Part shown: in pieces, positions 31,248-32,040 of the stretch
How positions within the stretch are numbered: position 1 is the stretch's first letter
Layout of the letters: each line of letters opens with the position of its first letter
From: Clostridia bacterium
GTDB lineage: Bacteria; Bacillota; Clostridia; Oscillospirales; CAG-272
Assembly: GCA_017481495.1 (NCBI GenBank)
Contig: JAFUPC010000115.1
Span: 1-32,040 of the forward strand
Reading direction: 5' to 3'
DNA: 32,040 nt
The notes under the pieces: generated by a model
Databases searched by the model: none
What the model was told of the DNA's origin: nothing
Seen by the model: the letters and a program-made list of their open reading frames with translations, nothing else
Translations under genes and position numbers: made by a program

Positions 31248-31295
31248 GCGGGTGTCGTTCTTCCGTTTCTATCGAATGAATGTGGATATACTAAT

Positions 31296-31324
31296 ATGAT
31301 ACCGCATTTTTGACGGAATGTCAA
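31296..31324 (-). promoter_or_regulatory. Promoter of ribF
   Basis: On the minus strand TTGACA (31324-31319) and TATCAT (31301-31296) have a 17-nt spacer, with TTCCG early in the spacer and GCGG before the -10. Confidence 0.85.
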
Positions 31325-31370
31325 GGGAAATGCGGAAAGTCGTTGGAGGGGAGAGGAGATTTCAATTACT

Positions 31371-31443
31371 GCCCGCAGGGCAATCTTCACCTGTGAAACT
31401 TCGTTTCACTGCGAAGCAACTTCACTGTCGAAGACAACTTCAC
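31371..31443 (-). repeat. Tandem hairpin repeat overlapping the 3' end of the FkbM-type gene
   Basis: On the minus strand four units follow one another. Three begin GTGAA: GTGAAGTTGTCTTCGACA, GTGAAGTTGCTTCGCA and GTGAAACGAAGTTTCACA. The fourth, starting GGTGAAGATTGCCC, has a TGCCC/GGGCA hairpin. Each unit folds into its own small hairpin with different arm bases. The first two encode the last residues of the methyltransferase. The element resembles the GTGAA-type intergenic repeats common in Clostridia. Confidence 0.6.
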
Positions 31444-32040
31444 TTTTCTTTCCCTCATCTTCCGCCACACAATACAAATTAACATCCCACGCCGGCACAT
31501 AAGCAAACCGGCGCAGATAAAAGCGGTACGCGGGATTCAGGGAATGCAGATACAGGGGCAGTGCAAAGAGGTCTTCTGTTCTGTGGTAAAGCGATACGAG
31601 CAAACGCGGGGAACAGCGGCGGATGGTGTCGGCACTTCCCGCAAGCGCGTTTGCTTCCGCGCCCTCCACATCGTACTTGATGTAATCGACGGGTGCGCCG
31701 GCAAGGACAGCATCGGGGGATTCTGCCTCGATCAGCGTTTCCTTTGCCTGCGAGACGGCGATGCCTTTGGTGCCGTTCTGTGCGATGGTGGAATTGCGGC
31801 TCCCCTGCACGCGGAAGACGAGCGTTTCTTTTTTGTTCCATGCGGCATAAGGAAACGCAAACACCCGGGCGCGGGTCTCGCTTTCCGCATAAGCGGCGAG
31901 TTTTTTGTAGTTCCGCGCATCCGGTTCGAGCGCATAGACCGTTTCCACGGTGTCTGTCCGGGAGAGAAGCTCCCGCACGGTGTCCCCGTTGTACGCGCCG
32001 AGATCCATGTAACGGCGGACGGTGGGGGGACACACGAGCG
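31406..32040 (-). CDS. FkbM-type SAM-dependent methyltransferase (partial, N-terminus off right edge)
   Basis: At least 209 aa are visible and the frame stays open to the window edge, so the true start lies beyond 32040; GTG 32035 is just the first start-like codon. The SAM-binding motif YMDLGAYNGDTVREL is followed by VYALEPDARNY (the acidic loop after strand 2) and the conserved IKYDVEGAEANAL. This is the FkbM methyltransferase pattern, usually O-methylation of sugars or natural products. The last residues (VFDSEVASQ) are encoded by the tandem hairpin repeat, suggesting the original stop was replaced. The substrate is unknown and cannot be guessed without the upstream genes. Confidence 0.85.
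   Translation of the reverse strand, partial: LVCPPTVRRYMDLGAYNGDTVRELLSRTDTVETVYALEPDARNYKKLAAYAESETRARVFAFPYAAWNKKETLVFRVQGSRNSTIAQNGTKGIAVSQAKETLIEAESPDAVLAGAPVDYIKYDVEGAEANALAGSADTIRRCSPRLLVSLYHRTEDLFALPLYLHSLNPAYRFYLRRFAYVPAWDVNLYCVAEDEGKKSEVVFDSEVASQ

Overview
The window reads as chromosome of a low-to-medium GC Bacillota, most likely a gut-type Clostridia (Oscillospiraceae/Ruminococcaceae-like). The support is: strong GGAGG-type ribosome binding sites, sigma-A-like promoters almost all with 17-nt spacers, ABC exporters, YczE-type and XRE/TPR proteins, SPFH/NfeD and MATE genes, and small hairpin-rich intergenic repeats. I cannot name the species from sequence alone. No rRNA, tRNA or CRISPR array was seen.

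Layout. 1-94 (minus): promoter and first codons of a transposase running off the left edge. 373-2933: a YczE-type membrane protein, then a membrane protein/XRE regulator pair, then a 110-nt diverged second copy of the yczE 3' end followed by the terminator. This points to an insertion or deletion scar. 3087-8440: a small membrane-anchored protein, a coupled pair of MutS-like ATPases without mismatch-recognition domains, and a GH2 glycosidase, closed by a strong terminator. 8581-12617: a MATE transporter, a 145-bp MITE-like inverted repeat, a PHP-domain phosphoesterase, and an orphan solute-binding lipoprotein under a perfect consensus promoter.

12825-15450 is the most interesting block: a compact RiPP-like cassette made of a PqqD-like protein, an 86-aa Cys-containing candidate precursor, an HprK-like kinase translationally coupled to the precursor, and a radical SAM/SPASM enzyme that appears to start at CTG. 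The precursor ends in serine, and kinases of this type phosphorylate a C-terminal precursor serine in some lasso peptide systems. The pairing of a radical SAM enzyme with such a kinase is therefore a candidate undescribed peptide-modification system. It is followed by a 1194-aa secreted protein (15557-19141) that is AT-rich in its first two thirds.

19285-31247 is mostly minus strand. It holds an SPFH/NfeD pair behind a hypothetical membrane protein, a xylose-isomerase-like TIM-barrel protein, and a four-gene operon. That operon encodes a zinc-ribbon ABC exporter, a DUF1854 protein, a second zinc-ribbon ABC exporter and a TrmH-like methyltransferase. A 29-aa membrane peptide follows on the plus strand, then ribF coupled to a D,D-carboxypeptidase-like protein whose second and third active-site motifs look degenerate. 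An FkbM-type methyltransferase is cut by the right edge; its 3' end is built from a tandem hairpin repeat.

Across the window I see ten good promoters. Several share a TCCG element early in the -35/-10 spacer and GG directly before the -10. Two of them (MATE gene and RiPP cassette) are nearly identical through the whole spacer.
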